Part shown: positions 1 to 6,367 of the stretch, piece after piece
Position numbering within the stretch: the first letter of the stretch is position 1
Layout: every line of letters starts with the position of its first letter
Assembly: GCA_937934635.1 (NCBI GenBank)
Contig: CALGZD010000116.1
Span: forward strand, 1-7,466
Reading direction: 5' to 3'
Origin: an uncultured Deinococcales bacterium
Lineage (GTDB): Bacteria > Deinococcota > Deinococci > Deinococcales > Trueperaceae
DNA length: 7,466 bases
Made by a program: the position numbers and the translations under genes
Notes under the pieces: generated by a model
Seen by the model: only the letters and a program-made list of their open reading frames with translations
What the model was told of the DNA's origin: nothing
The model's database searches: none

Positions 1-637
1 TTGATAAAACTTTCCGTAAATCATCAATGATTTGGATGTTTAAGTCTTGTTTGGCTTGTTCTTCTATATCACCTAAACTTTGTCGTTTATCTTTTTGTGC
101 ATCTCTACCTTGTTGCAACAAATCAAAGGCAGGAATCACAACATTTGCTATGTTGCCAACAATCGGAATAGCGCCAATAAATACCTCACCAGCAGTGCGC
201 CCACTTTCAAGCCAACGTTGCTTAACACGTCTTGACCTATACATTTTCTCAAGGTGTGGACTAAGTTGCGGAATATGTGCAGAAACCGTACTTGTTAAAA
301 GCTGATTTCTACCTTCTGGATTTATCAACCTAAGTGCCCACCACAGGTAGGGCATAACATTAGCATCATTACACCCACTTATATCTGGATTAACCGCTAA
401 GTTCTCACTCTTTTGTGTAAGCACATCAGGCCAGTAACCATCGTTGCCGATTCCATCTTTTTCTACAGAAAGCCAATTATAAAACTCTTGTACCAAGCGT
501 GTTTTACCCAAACCAGACTCAGCCAGCAAAACCACAACCTGTGGCTCACCCTGCTCTACCTTGTGCCAAACATCTTGTAAGTGTTTAAGATCATCTTCAC
601 GACCACAAAAAGGACTAGCTTGTGTAGGATTAGACAT
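1..637 (-). CDS. P-loop ATPase (AAA_16/STAND-like), N-terminal part, cut by window edge
   Basis: An uninterrupted frame of 212 codons reads leftwards from ATG at 637 to the window edge, so the C-terminus is missing. Residues about 9-40 have the layout of AAA_16/STAND NTPases: a GRED motif followed by VVVLLAESGLGKTRLVQEF. The Walker A reads AESGLGKT, with alanine in place of the usual first glycine. Residues about 100-150 include a Trp-rich segment (PYLWWALRL). Residues about 165-195 contain a hydrophobic Gly/Ile/Pro stretch (GAIPIVGNIANVVIPAFDLL) that could be a membrane-active or buried helix, followed by a charged, Gln-rich segment. I see no Shine-Dalgarno. Instead TATACT lies five bases before the ATG, suggesting a leaderless or nearly leaderless message. 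Such ATPases include regulators, signalling proteins and phage-defence proteins; the effector or sensor part lies outside the window, so function is open. The reading frame is certain and the fold likely. Confidence 0.8.
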   Translation of the reverse strand, partial: MSNPTQASPFCGREDDLKHLQDVWHKVEQGEPQVVVLLAESGLGKTRLVQEFYNWLSVEKDGIGNDGYWPDVLTQKSENLAVNPDISGCNDANVMPYLWWALRLINPEGRNQLLTSTVSAHIPQLSPHLEKMYRSRRVKQRWLESGRTAGEVFIGAIPIVGNIANVVIPAFDLLQQGRDAQKDKRQSLGDIEEQAKQDLNIQIIDDLRKVLS

Positions 638-642
638 AATTC

Positions 643-648
643 AGTATA
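643..648 (-). promoter_or_regulatory. Candidate -10 box of the ATPase gene (leaderless type)
   Basis: On the minus strand TATACT matches the -10 consensus at five of six positions and is followed by GAATT and then the ATG at 637. No convincing -35 lies 16-18 bp upstream. The same 5-base spacing between a -10-like hexamer and ATG occurs at 4460-4473. Deinococcota are known for many leaderless messages with such boxes. The hexamer sits in an 11-bp sequence repeated in inverted orientation at 920-930. Confidence 0.4.
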
Positions 649-670
649 CAGGATTTCTGATGTTAGTTCA

Positions 671-799
671 TCATTCAAAAGAAGTAGGGTGGATACCTCT
701 TGGTAAAATGTTTGGTTTTATCAAACAATTTAAACATGCTATCATCCCAACTAAGCCTATGAGTGACACAATAAGCGATATATCAACCAACTGCTGCAC
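671..799 (-). CDS. Possible small hydrophobic protein, perhaps frameshifted
   Basis: A minus-strand frame open from 844 to a TGA at 671-673 encodes a clear hydrophobic stretch (VDISLIVSLIGLVGMIACLN) followed by a polar tail ending HPTSFE. Within it the only plausible starts are GTG at 799, giving 42 residues with a GAAGG sequence about ten bases upstream, or weaker TTG/ATG codons further in. An ATG at 858 begins a 13-codon frame offset by one base. A single indel around 830-845 would join it to this frame and give a protein of about 62 residues. The ORF lies between a good candidate promoter (919-947) and the ATPase start at 637, 33 bases after its stop. It could be a small membrane protein, a decayed gene or chance; no family is recognised. 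Confidence 0.3.
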   Translation of the reverse strand: MQQLVDISLIVSLIGLVGMIACLNCLIKPNILPRGIHPTSFE

Positions 800-918
800 A
801 CCCCAAAAACCTTCAACTACAGTTGAAGCATCTTTGTCTTTGTCCTATAAGTATTCATGTAGACCAACTTATCTCACTAAAGTCGATATTTAGATTTTTT
901 TTTGTTTTGAGTATTCGA

Positions 919-947
919 AGTATACTGAATGATGATATGTTTTCTAA
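919..947 (-). promoter_or_regulatory. Candidate promoter downstream of the pyrH terminator
   Basis: On the minus strand TTAGAA (942-947) and TATACT (919-924) are separated by 17 bp. It lies just beyond the pyrH terminator and points at the small hydrophobic ORF and the ATPase gene, so it would start a separate transcription unit near 912. The -10 is the centre of the palindrome AGTATACT. The -35 is weak; the spacing, the -10 and the position are the support. Confidence 0.4.
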
Positions 948-950
948 GTA

Positions 951-981
951 TAAAAAAAGACGCTACATAGTTGTAGCGTCT
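951..981 (-). terminator. Rho-independent terminator of rpsB-tsf-pyrH
   Basis: On the minus strand a perfect 10-bp stem (AGACGCTACA with TGTAGCGTCT, four-base loop) is followed by seven T residues. It begins 24 bases after the pyrH stop codon. Confidence 0.93.
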
Positions 982-1004
982 AAATAGAGTTCGTCTAGTC
1001 TGCC

Positions 1005-2323
<1,319 letters not shown>

Positions 2324-2397
2324 AGGTGTATCCTTTCCATAAAGTGTTTAGATATTTTGTTAAACCAAATTAGTTACCTAATTTAGTGAATATCTCG

Positions 2398-2425
2398 ATT
2401 TTAAATACCTATTCAGTCAGTTCAA
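2398..2425 (-). promoter_or_regulatory. Candidate internal promoter for tsf-pyrH
   Basis: On the minus strand TTGAAC (2420-2425) and TAAAAT (2398-2403) are spaced by 16 bp, giving a start near 2391 and a leader of about 70 nt before tsf. An AT-rich perfect 7-bp hairpin (2367-2384, AAATTAG with CTAATTT) lies in that leader. There is no T-tailed terminator between rpsB and tsf, so read-through from rpsB is also expected. Confidence 0.45.
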
Positions 2426-2509
2426 AATTTCTTTAAAAACAAACTTCAGCATGTTTTTGTAGCGAAGCGAAGAAAACTGCTAGGTACGTATCAACCAAGT
2501 GCGTCAGCA

Positions 2510-2551
2510 CATTATTCGCTTGCAGCACTACATTACTCGCTTGCAGCACCA
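2510..2551 (-). repeat. 21-bp tandem duplication containing the rpsB stop codon
   Basis: Two adjacent 21-base units (2510-2530 and 2531-2551) match at 19 of 21 positions. The period is a multiple of three, so both copies carry TAA in the rpsB frame: the real stop at 2533-2535 and an in-frame copy at 2512-2514. Confidence 0.9.
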
Positions 2552-3390
2552 CGCTCTGCAGCTTGAGCAATCGTATCTTCTGGTGATGCCATCGGAGCAA
2601 CTGGAGCTGCGTCTGCTGCTGGTGTTGCATCTGTCGCATCTGCTGCTGGAGCTGCATCTGTCGCATCTGTCTTAGCGTCTGCTGCATTTGCTGCTGCTGC
2701 GTCATCAGAGCCACCACGTACTTCAACAATTGCATCTGACAAACGTGCTGTTACTAGCTGGATTGAGCGAATTGCATCGTCATTACCTGGGATAATGTAA
2801 TCAAGAACATCAGGGTCAGAGTCTGTATCTGCAAGTGCTACTACAGGAATGCCAAGTTTATTTGCTTCACGTACTGCAATAACTTCTTTTGCAGGGTCAA
2901 CAATAAATAGGGCGTCTGGTAGGCGATTCATTTTCTTGATACCACCTAGGTAGCGCTTTAAACGAAGCATTTCTTTACCAAGCTCGATTTGTTCTTTTTT
3001 GCTGTAACGTAAGATGCTTTCATCTTCGTACATCTTTTCAAGCTGCTTCAAACGGTTAACACGAAGTTTAATCGTTTTGAAGTTTGTAAGAATGCCACCT
3101 AACCAACGTTCGTTGATGAATGGCATGCCACAACGAGTTGCTTCGGCTGCAAGAATTTCTTGGGCTTGCTTTTTAGTACCAACAAACAGAATGTTGCCAC
3201 CACGAGCTGCGACATCTTGCAAAAATGCAAAAGACTTATCGCTCTCTAGAAGCGTTTTCTGAAGGTCAATGATGAAAATACCATTACGTTCAGCGTAGAT
3301 GTAGCGCTTCATCTTTGGATTCCAGCGCTTAGTCTCGTGTCCGAAGTGAACACCAGCCTCTAAAAGTTGTTTCATTCCGAGGTATGACAT
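2533..3390 (-). CDS. rpsB: 30S ribosomal protein S2 (uS2) with repetitive C-terminal tail
   Basis: S2 binds late to the 30S subunit body and bridges 16S rRNA and S1. Residues 1-227 are a complete S2: [22 protein letters not shown] (split by family motifs GVHFGH and [10 protein letters not shown]), FVGTKKQAQ (69-77), [13 protein letters not shown] (94-106), [11 protein letters not shown] (156-166) and [10 protein letters not shown] (201-210). The protein is 285 residues, longer than E. coli (241) or Thermus (about 256), because residues 228-285 form an Ala/Asp/Thr/Pro-rich tail containing a 9-residue repeat. The ATG at 3390 has AGGAGA five bases upstream. A promoter and a leader of about 190 nt precede it, a common place for autogenous control of S2. 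tsf and pyrH follow. Confidence 0.97.
   Translation of the reverse strand: MSYLGMKQLLEAGVHFGHETKRWNPKMKRYIYAERNGIFIIDLQKTLLESDKSFAFLQDVAARGGNILFVGTKKQAQEILAAEATRCGMPFINERWLGGILTNFKTIKLRVNRLKQLEKMYEDESILRYSKKEQIELGKEMLRLKRYLGGIKKMNRLPDALFIVDPAKEVIAVREANKLGIPVVALADTDSDPDVLDYIIPGNDDAIRSIQLVTARLSDAIVEVRGGSDDAAAANAADAKTDATDAAPAADATDATPAADAAPVAPMASPEDTIAQAAERGAASE
2615..2668 (-). repeat. 27-bp tandem repeat in the rpsB tail
   Basis: Units 2615-2641 and 2642-2668 match at 25 of 27 positions and encode the repeated nonapeptide DATDA(A/T)PAA. Further degenerate Ala/Asp codons flank it. The frame is kept because the period is a multiple of three. Confidence 0.85.
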
Positions 3391-3586
3391 GTTGTCTCCT
3401 AATGCAGGACGTTAGAGTGGGATTTTTATTGTCATTCACGATACTCTGTACATCTGAAGTAGCACTGTACATTTTGGTTATGTTTGTGAAAAACAATATG
3501 GTTTGAATTCCCTTGTCAGTAAATGTGCGCTGTAAGTGGACATCCTGCTGCCACCCAGTACATCTGCAAGTACCGACAAACGGTTC
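3391..3586 (-). promoter_or_regulatory. rpsB leader with repeated GTACATCTG / TGTACA elements
   Basis: This roughly 190-nt untranslated region lies between the rpsB promoter and start codon. CTGTACAT occurs twice in direct orientation with a 19-bp period (3446-3453, 3465-3472), and GTACATCTG occurs at 3448-3456 and again at 3558-3566, the latter pair embedded in longer imperfect copies. A small stem GTGG/CCAC forms around 3535-3555. Such a leader could carry the S2 autoregulatory structure known from other bacteria, or a DNA operator; I cannot fold it convincingly by eye. No gene is seen here. Confidence 0.35.
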
Positions 3587-3615
3587 ATAGTACAAGATGC
3601 ATACAATACTGTCTA
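3587..3615 (-). promoter_or_regulatory. Promoter of rpsB-tsf-pyrH
   Basis: On the minus strand TAGACA (3610-3615) and TACTAT (3587-3592) are separated by exactly 17 bp, a good sigma-70-type match. The start would be near 3580. Confidence 0.65.
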
Positions 3616-3658
3616 CGTCTTAATTGCCCCTCTTCTGTAAATCTTTCGTGAGAAAAGG

Positions 3659-3682
3659 TTTTATAGCTGTTTTTATAGCTGT
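3659..3682. repeat. 12-bp perfect tandem repeat after the regulator gene
   Basis: TTTTATAGCTGT is present twice in a row (3659-3670, 3671-3682), about 20 bases beyond the stop codon of the Fur-family gene. No T-tailed hairpin is visible between that gene and the rpsB promoter, so how the regulator transcript ends is unclear. Confidence 0.75.
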
Positions 3683-3702
3683 GGTTTTTATTTGAGTAAG
3701 AC

Positions 3703-4161
3703 TTAAGTTCGGCAAGTAGGGCAGATTCCCTGTAAAATCAAATCAGGTTCATCTATGTTCCAGCCTTTGGCATATTGCTTTGCATTTGCATGTAATTGTC
3801 GGTGAATTGATGCATTTTCAATATAGGTCAGTGGAATATCGGTAACAGTGCCACATACTTTGCAAACCAAATGGTCGTGAGGGCTAGTGTTGTTGTCAAA
3901 AACAGTTTCGCCATTGCCACCTTGAAATTCACGCAACAAACCAGCAGTACTTAACACACGAAGGTTTAAATAGACTGTTGATAGACTCAACTCTTCGCCC
4001 CGTTCTTTAAGCTCCTGAAAGAGTTTTTCCGCACTGATATGTTGCTTGCGCTCACCAAAAATGCTCAAAATAGCTTCTCTAGGCTTACTGTAGCGCAAGC
4101 CGTAGTCTTTGAGTTTTTGGCGTATTGCCACGTCTTTTTTTGTACTGTTCGAACTTTCCAT
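3703..4161 (-). CDS. Fur-family metalloregulator, PerR-like
   Basis: This cytoplasmic winged-helix repressor is about 152 residues from ATG 4161. The DNA-binding domain includes GLRYSKPREAIL and the recognition helix region LSLSTVYLNLRVLSTAGL. Two CxxC pairs (C100/C103 and C147/C150) form the structural zinc site. Candidate regulatory ligands are H41, D89, H95, H97 and D108. Their spacing (48, 6, 2, 11) equals that of the B. subtilis PerR set H37, D85, H91, H93, D104, which argues for a peroxide sensor rather than an iron Fur. The usual SHxLEIYG segment before the last CxxC is replaced by DEPDLILQG. A GTG at 4176 would add five residues; neither start has a clear ribosome binding site. It diverges from the bacilliredoxin gene across a 7-1-7 palindrome and is probably autoregulated. 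Family certain, PerR subtype likely. Confidence 0.92.
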   Translation of the reverse strand: MESSNSTKKDVAIRQKLKDYGLRYSKPREAILSIFGERKQHISAEKLFQELKERGEELSLSTVYLNLRVLSTAGLLREFQGGNGETVFDNNTSPHDHLVCKVCGTVTDIPLTYIENASIHRQLHANAKQYAKGWNIDEPDLILQGICPTCRT

Positions 4162-4198
4162 TAGTATTTGGACCACTGTTTTTAATTCAACTATTTTG

Positions 4199-4227
4199 AC
4201 TATATCGCTATATTTGAAACATTCTAA
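4199..4227 (-). promoter_or_regulatory. Candidate promoter of the Fur-family gene
   Basis: On the minus strand TTAGAA (4222-4227) and TATAGT (4199-4204) are 17 bp apart. The -35 lies inside the palindrome at 4219-4233, so binding there would block it. The -35 is weak but equals the one at 942-947. Confidence 0.45.
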
Positions 4228-4233
4228 GAATGT
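4219..4233. promoter_or_regulatory. Perfect 7-1-7 palindrome, Fur/PerR-type operator candidate
   Basis: ACATTCT, one central base, AGAATGT: a perfect 15-bp inverted repeat with the 7-1-7 geometry of Fur and PerR boxes. It lies between the divergent regulator and bacilliredoxin genes and overlaps the regulator's candidate -35. Match to the B. subtilis PerR consensus is limited in letters (about 3 of 7 per half), so the specificity is inferred from geometry and position. Confidence 0.6.
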
Positions 4234-4251
4234 AGGGATTAGTTAAGTGAT

Positions 4252-4278
4252 TTGCCTTTAATATTAGGGTGTTATACA
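4252..4278 (+). promoter_or_regulatory. Weak candidate promoter toward the bacilliredoxin gene
   Basis: TTGCCT (4252-4257) and TATACA (4273-4278) are spaced by 15 bp, shorter than ideal, about 20 bp from the palindrome. The leader would be about 185 nt and contains the palindrome GGCTCGAGCC at 4305-4314. Confidence 0.25.
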
Positions 4279-4459
4279 TACAAGCTTTAGTAAGTTTAGC
4301 ATACGGCTCGAGCCAGTTAAAGATAGTTTTGAAATAGAGCTTCACCTTAAGTAGAATGAAGTAGAGTGTCGAATTCCTGCTCTGTAAATACTATATTTTG
4401 TTATAAAAATCACATAATGCTGACAAAAAGTCTCTATCGCTATGACATACAACATGCTC

Positions 4460-4465
4460 TAAAAT
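4460..4465 (+). promoter_or_regulatory. Candidate -10 for a leaderless bacilliredoxin message
   Basis: TAAAAT is followed by GCATT and the ATG at 4471, the same spacing as TATACT before the ATPase start at 637. No ribosome binding site precedes this ATG and no clear -35 is seen, so this is tentative. Confidence 0.3.
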
Positions 4466-4470
4466 GCATT

Positions 4471-5112
4471 ATGGCTTTTAGAGATCGTGTTTTAAACCTC
4501 AGCAGCCCAGAAGCGGTAGAAGGATTTTTAGACCAATTTCCTACCAGTGTTATTTTCAAGGCAGGTACATGCCATAAAACCATGCAAGGTTTTGGTTTTG
4601 TTCAAGAGAAGTTAGAAAACCGTGAAGACCTGATGGTTGGAATTATTCGTGTTGTTGAATCACGCCCTGCAAGCAACCTTATTACAGACAAAACAGGTAT
4701 TGTCCATCAATCTCCACAAGTAATTCTCTTTAAAGATGGTCAAGCTGTTTTTGATGTAGATAATTGGGACATCACACCTGAAGTGCTTGATCAAGGCTTT
4801 AGCCATGCACCAGATAGTGGTGAAAAGGTTGAGTCAGATGAAAAGACATCAAGTGATCTTGGTATTTACAAACGCATGATTGAGCAATACTTGAGTGGTG
4901 ACCTGACAGATCAGCAATTCGAACATGTATATACTATGACCTTTAGAGATGATGCATCTTTACGTACAAGAGAAGAAGTTGAAGTTTTAGGTAGTATCTT
5001 TGGTGATGTTGACCGTCATATGGAAATGCACATGATGATGGCTGGCAAGTCGAACTACGATTTGATTCGTGAACGTGCTACTGCTGCATTTGAACAACTG
5101 AAAAGTCTTTAA
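4471..5112 (+). CDS. Bacilliredoxin (YtxJ/BrxC-like) fused to a colicin-immunity-like domain
   Basis: From ATG 4471 the protein has 213 residues. Residues 1-109 follow the monothiol bacilliredoxin (YtxJ, DUF2847) pattern: an N-terminal helix, VIFKAGTCHKT with the single active-site candidate Cys34 where family members have TCPIS, VVESRPASNLITDKTGIVHQSPQ with the cis-Pro region, then ILFKDGQAVF and NWDIT. Such proteins remove bacillithiol from mixed disulfides. After an acidic linker (110-129), residues 130-213 form a helical module (YKRMIEQYLSGDLTDQQFE, then GDVDRHM) that resembles colicin-D-type immunity proteins (PF09204), recalled without a search. The frame extends upstream to GTG 4366 (35 more residues), but family alignment favours 4471. 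It diverges from the PerR-like regulator, fitting a redox-stress role. Bacilliredoxin part likely; C-terminal assignment tentative. Confidence 0.85.
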   Translation: MAFRDRVLNLSSPEAVEGFLDQFPTSVIFKAGTCHKTMQGFGFVQEKLENREDLMVGIIRVVESRPASNLITDKTGIVHQSPQVILFKDGQAVFDVDNWDITPEVLDQGFSHAPDSGEKVESDEKTSSDLGIYKRMIEQYLSGDLTDQQFEHVYTMTFRDDASLRTREEVEVLGSIFGDVDRHMEMHMMMAGKSNYDLIRERATAAFEQLKSL

Positions 5113-5137
5113 AGCTTCATAAGCGAACAAGTAAAAG

Positions 5138-5169
5138 AAAAGCGCTGCCGATATTTGGCAGCGCTTTTT
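5138..5169. terminator. Bidirectional rho-independent terminator
   Basis: An 8-bp GC-rich stem GCGCTGCC / GGCAGCGC with a seven-base loop is flanked by AAAA and TTTTT, so it works on both strands. It lies between two convergent genes, 25 bases after the bacilliredoxin stop and 39 bases beyond the stop of the minus-strand membrane protein. Confidence 0.92.
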
Positions 5170-5183
5170 AAGTTTTACATAGT

Positions 5184-5216
5184 TTCTAGATTGCTTTTAG
5201 ATTAGTTCTAGATTGA
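5184..5216. repeat. Three 11-bp tandem repeats at a gene end
   Basis: Three units (5184-5194, 5195-5205, 5206-5216) share the pattern TTYTAGATTRN. The last contains the TAG stop of the membrane protein gene on the minus strand. Confidence 0.65.
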
Positions 5217-5957
5217 CAAACTTGGGTCAGTTTTTGTCAATTGGCGCATTTCTTGTTCATGCAGTCTTTGTTCATGCAGTCTTTCTTGTTCATGTAGTCT
5301 TTCTTGTTTGGCTTGTTCAGCTCTTCTTTGTTTTTTAGCTTCAAGCTTTTTCATTCTGATAGCTTCAAGTTTTGCTTTGTCAGCAGTGACATGCATGAGC
5401 TCTGTACCTGCGTTAACTGCATCATTGCGAAGTCTTAAAAAGCTGATGAAGGTTACTGCACATAGTAGAAGCATACTGAGTTCAAAAACCCAAAGGAATA
5501 GGCTGATGCTTTGGTAGTTGCCCATAACACGCTCTATACCAGTACAGGCTATGAAGATAAGTGGCATGACCATAAATACCCAGATTCGACTGGTTTGTTT
5601 ACGAAGTCGCCTGATGATTCTGAGCTCGAGCACACCCGCTAGCACCAGCACGCCGCCTAAAGCTCTGAGCCAAAATGCTGGAATAGAATCGGTAAATCCG
5701 AATTGGGGGATGAGAAGTAGGCTAGGTGCAATAAAAAATATAAATCCGTAAAGCACCAAGGCGACAGCTTGAATTTTCATCATGTCGCAAAGCGTACAAA
5801 AACGACGATCTGCTAATAAATGATCAAGTGAATCATTTGAACTAGCAGTTGAAAGTCGAGAAACATTATTGTTTAAACCATTGTTTAAAGTGCTGCTTAA
5901 ACCATTGTTTTCTGAACGACTATTATTTAAACGATTATCGTCTGAACGTACTACCAT
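5208..5957 (-). CDS. Unrecognised four-helix membrane protein with charged repeat tail
   Basis: I do not recognise a family. The 249-residue protein has three parts. Residues 1-45 are Asn/Ser-rich, with NNGL repeats and little predicted structure. Residues about 50-178 hold a CTLC motif (54-57) and four hydrophobic segments (about 62-84, 94-112, 125-141, 150-174) separated by Arg/Lys-rich loops, so it is an integral membrane protein. Residues 190-240 are highly charged and probably helical or coiled coil, with the repeat ERLHEQ-ERLHEQ-RLHEQ at 219-235. The ATG at 5957 has GGAGGG seven bases upstream, a strong ribosome binding site. It stands alone: about 410 bp separate it from the permease gene upstream, and it converges on the bacilliredoxin gene. 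By positive-inside reasoning both termini are probably cytoplasmic. Confidence 0.8.
   Translation of the reverse strand: MVVRSDDNRLNNSRSENNGLSSTLNNGLNNNVSRLSTASSNDSLDHLLADRRFCTLCDMMKIQAVALVLYGFIFFIAPSLLLIPQFGFTDSIPAFWLRALGGVLVLAGVLELRIIRRLRKQTSRIWVFMVMPLIFIACTGIERVMGNYQSISLFLWVFELSMLLLCAVTFISFLRLRNDAVNAGTELMHVTADKAKLEAIRMKKLEAKKQRRAEQAKQERLHEQERLHEQRLHEQEMRQLTKTDPSLSI
5253..5303 (-). repeat. 18-bp coding repeats (ERLHEQ)
   Basis: Two full 18-bp units and one 15-bp unit encode ERLHEQ, ERLHEQ and RLHEQ near the C-terminus of the membrane protein. The period keeps the frame and the units are nearly identical at DNA level, which suggests recent slippage expansion. Confidence 0.8.
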
Positions 5958-6367
5958 TTTCCATCCCTCCAGAGGTTATATTAGGTTGTGTTGCATACCC
6001 TTAATCGAACGTTATTTAAGCAAGTTGCGTATTACACCTTCCTTACAGGATTTTAATCTACTCACTTAATGAAGACACTCTAATAAAAAAACGACTTAGA
6101 AAAGCCATGTGGCAATGTAAATACTCAGGTTTGAGTAATAGCATCCTAGACGTAAAAAGCTGATGTTGTGTAGGGGATGTTGTATAAATAGCGAGATGCT
6201 TTATTTATATGGATATAGTATAGCATCTTCATTAAAGATATAGCAGAACCCATGTTACATAGAATTAATGAAGCATAATCTACTAGAATGGTATTTTAGC
6301 TACATCGTTCTATAGGTTGACTTTCTATTATAGGTTGACTTTCTATAACGATGCTTTTCACGGGGGG
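5958..6367. other. Long intergenic region without a supported gene
   Basis: About 410 bp between the permease stop and the membrane protein start. Both strands are broken by stops, with no coding frame of note. It contains a hairpin TACTCA/TGAGTA (6122-6137), a longer AT-rich hairpin with GATGCT/AGCATC ends (6195-6227), and the repeat structure at 6303-6353. I see no T-tailed terminator for the permease and no convincing -35/-10 pair for the membrane protein; TATAAC/TAATAT sequences about 20 bases before its start are possible -10 boxes. Confidence 0.6.
6303..6353. repeat. Perfect 18-bp tandem repeat enclosed by a 7-bp inverted repeat
   Basis: TATAGGTTGACTTTCTAT occurs twice without a mismatch (6311-6328, 6329-6346). 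It is enclosed by CATCGTT (6303-6309) and AACGATG (6347-6353), which are exact reverse complements. The structure lies 15 bases beyond the permease stop codon. Confidence 0.85.

Noticed and set aside
27..305. Plus-strand frame of 92 residues
   Set aside because: It lies wholly antisense to the ATPase frame, which has recognisable motifs; the Cys/Ser-rich translation matches nothing.
561..893. Plus-strand frame of 110 residues
   Set aside because: It overlaps the ATPase start and its promoter, lacks a ribosome binding site and has no domain-like features.
2433..2735. Gln/Met-rich minus-strand frame of 100 residues
   Set aside because: It overlaps the repetitive rpsB tail in another frame; the Gln richness is the same GCA/CTG repeat read out of phase.
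3329..3595. Minus-strand frame of 88 residues spanning the rpsB leader
   Set aside because: It starts at the promoter -10 region and runs into rpsB out of frame; no coding character.
3391..3702. tRNA or other structured RNA gene before rpsB
   Set aside because: I looked for cloverleaf arms and conserved T-loop sequence and found none; treated as leader and promoter.
4366..4470. GTG-initiated 35-residue extension of the bacilliredoxin
   Set aside because: Weak ribosome binding site and the extension precedes the normal family start; kept only as an alternative.
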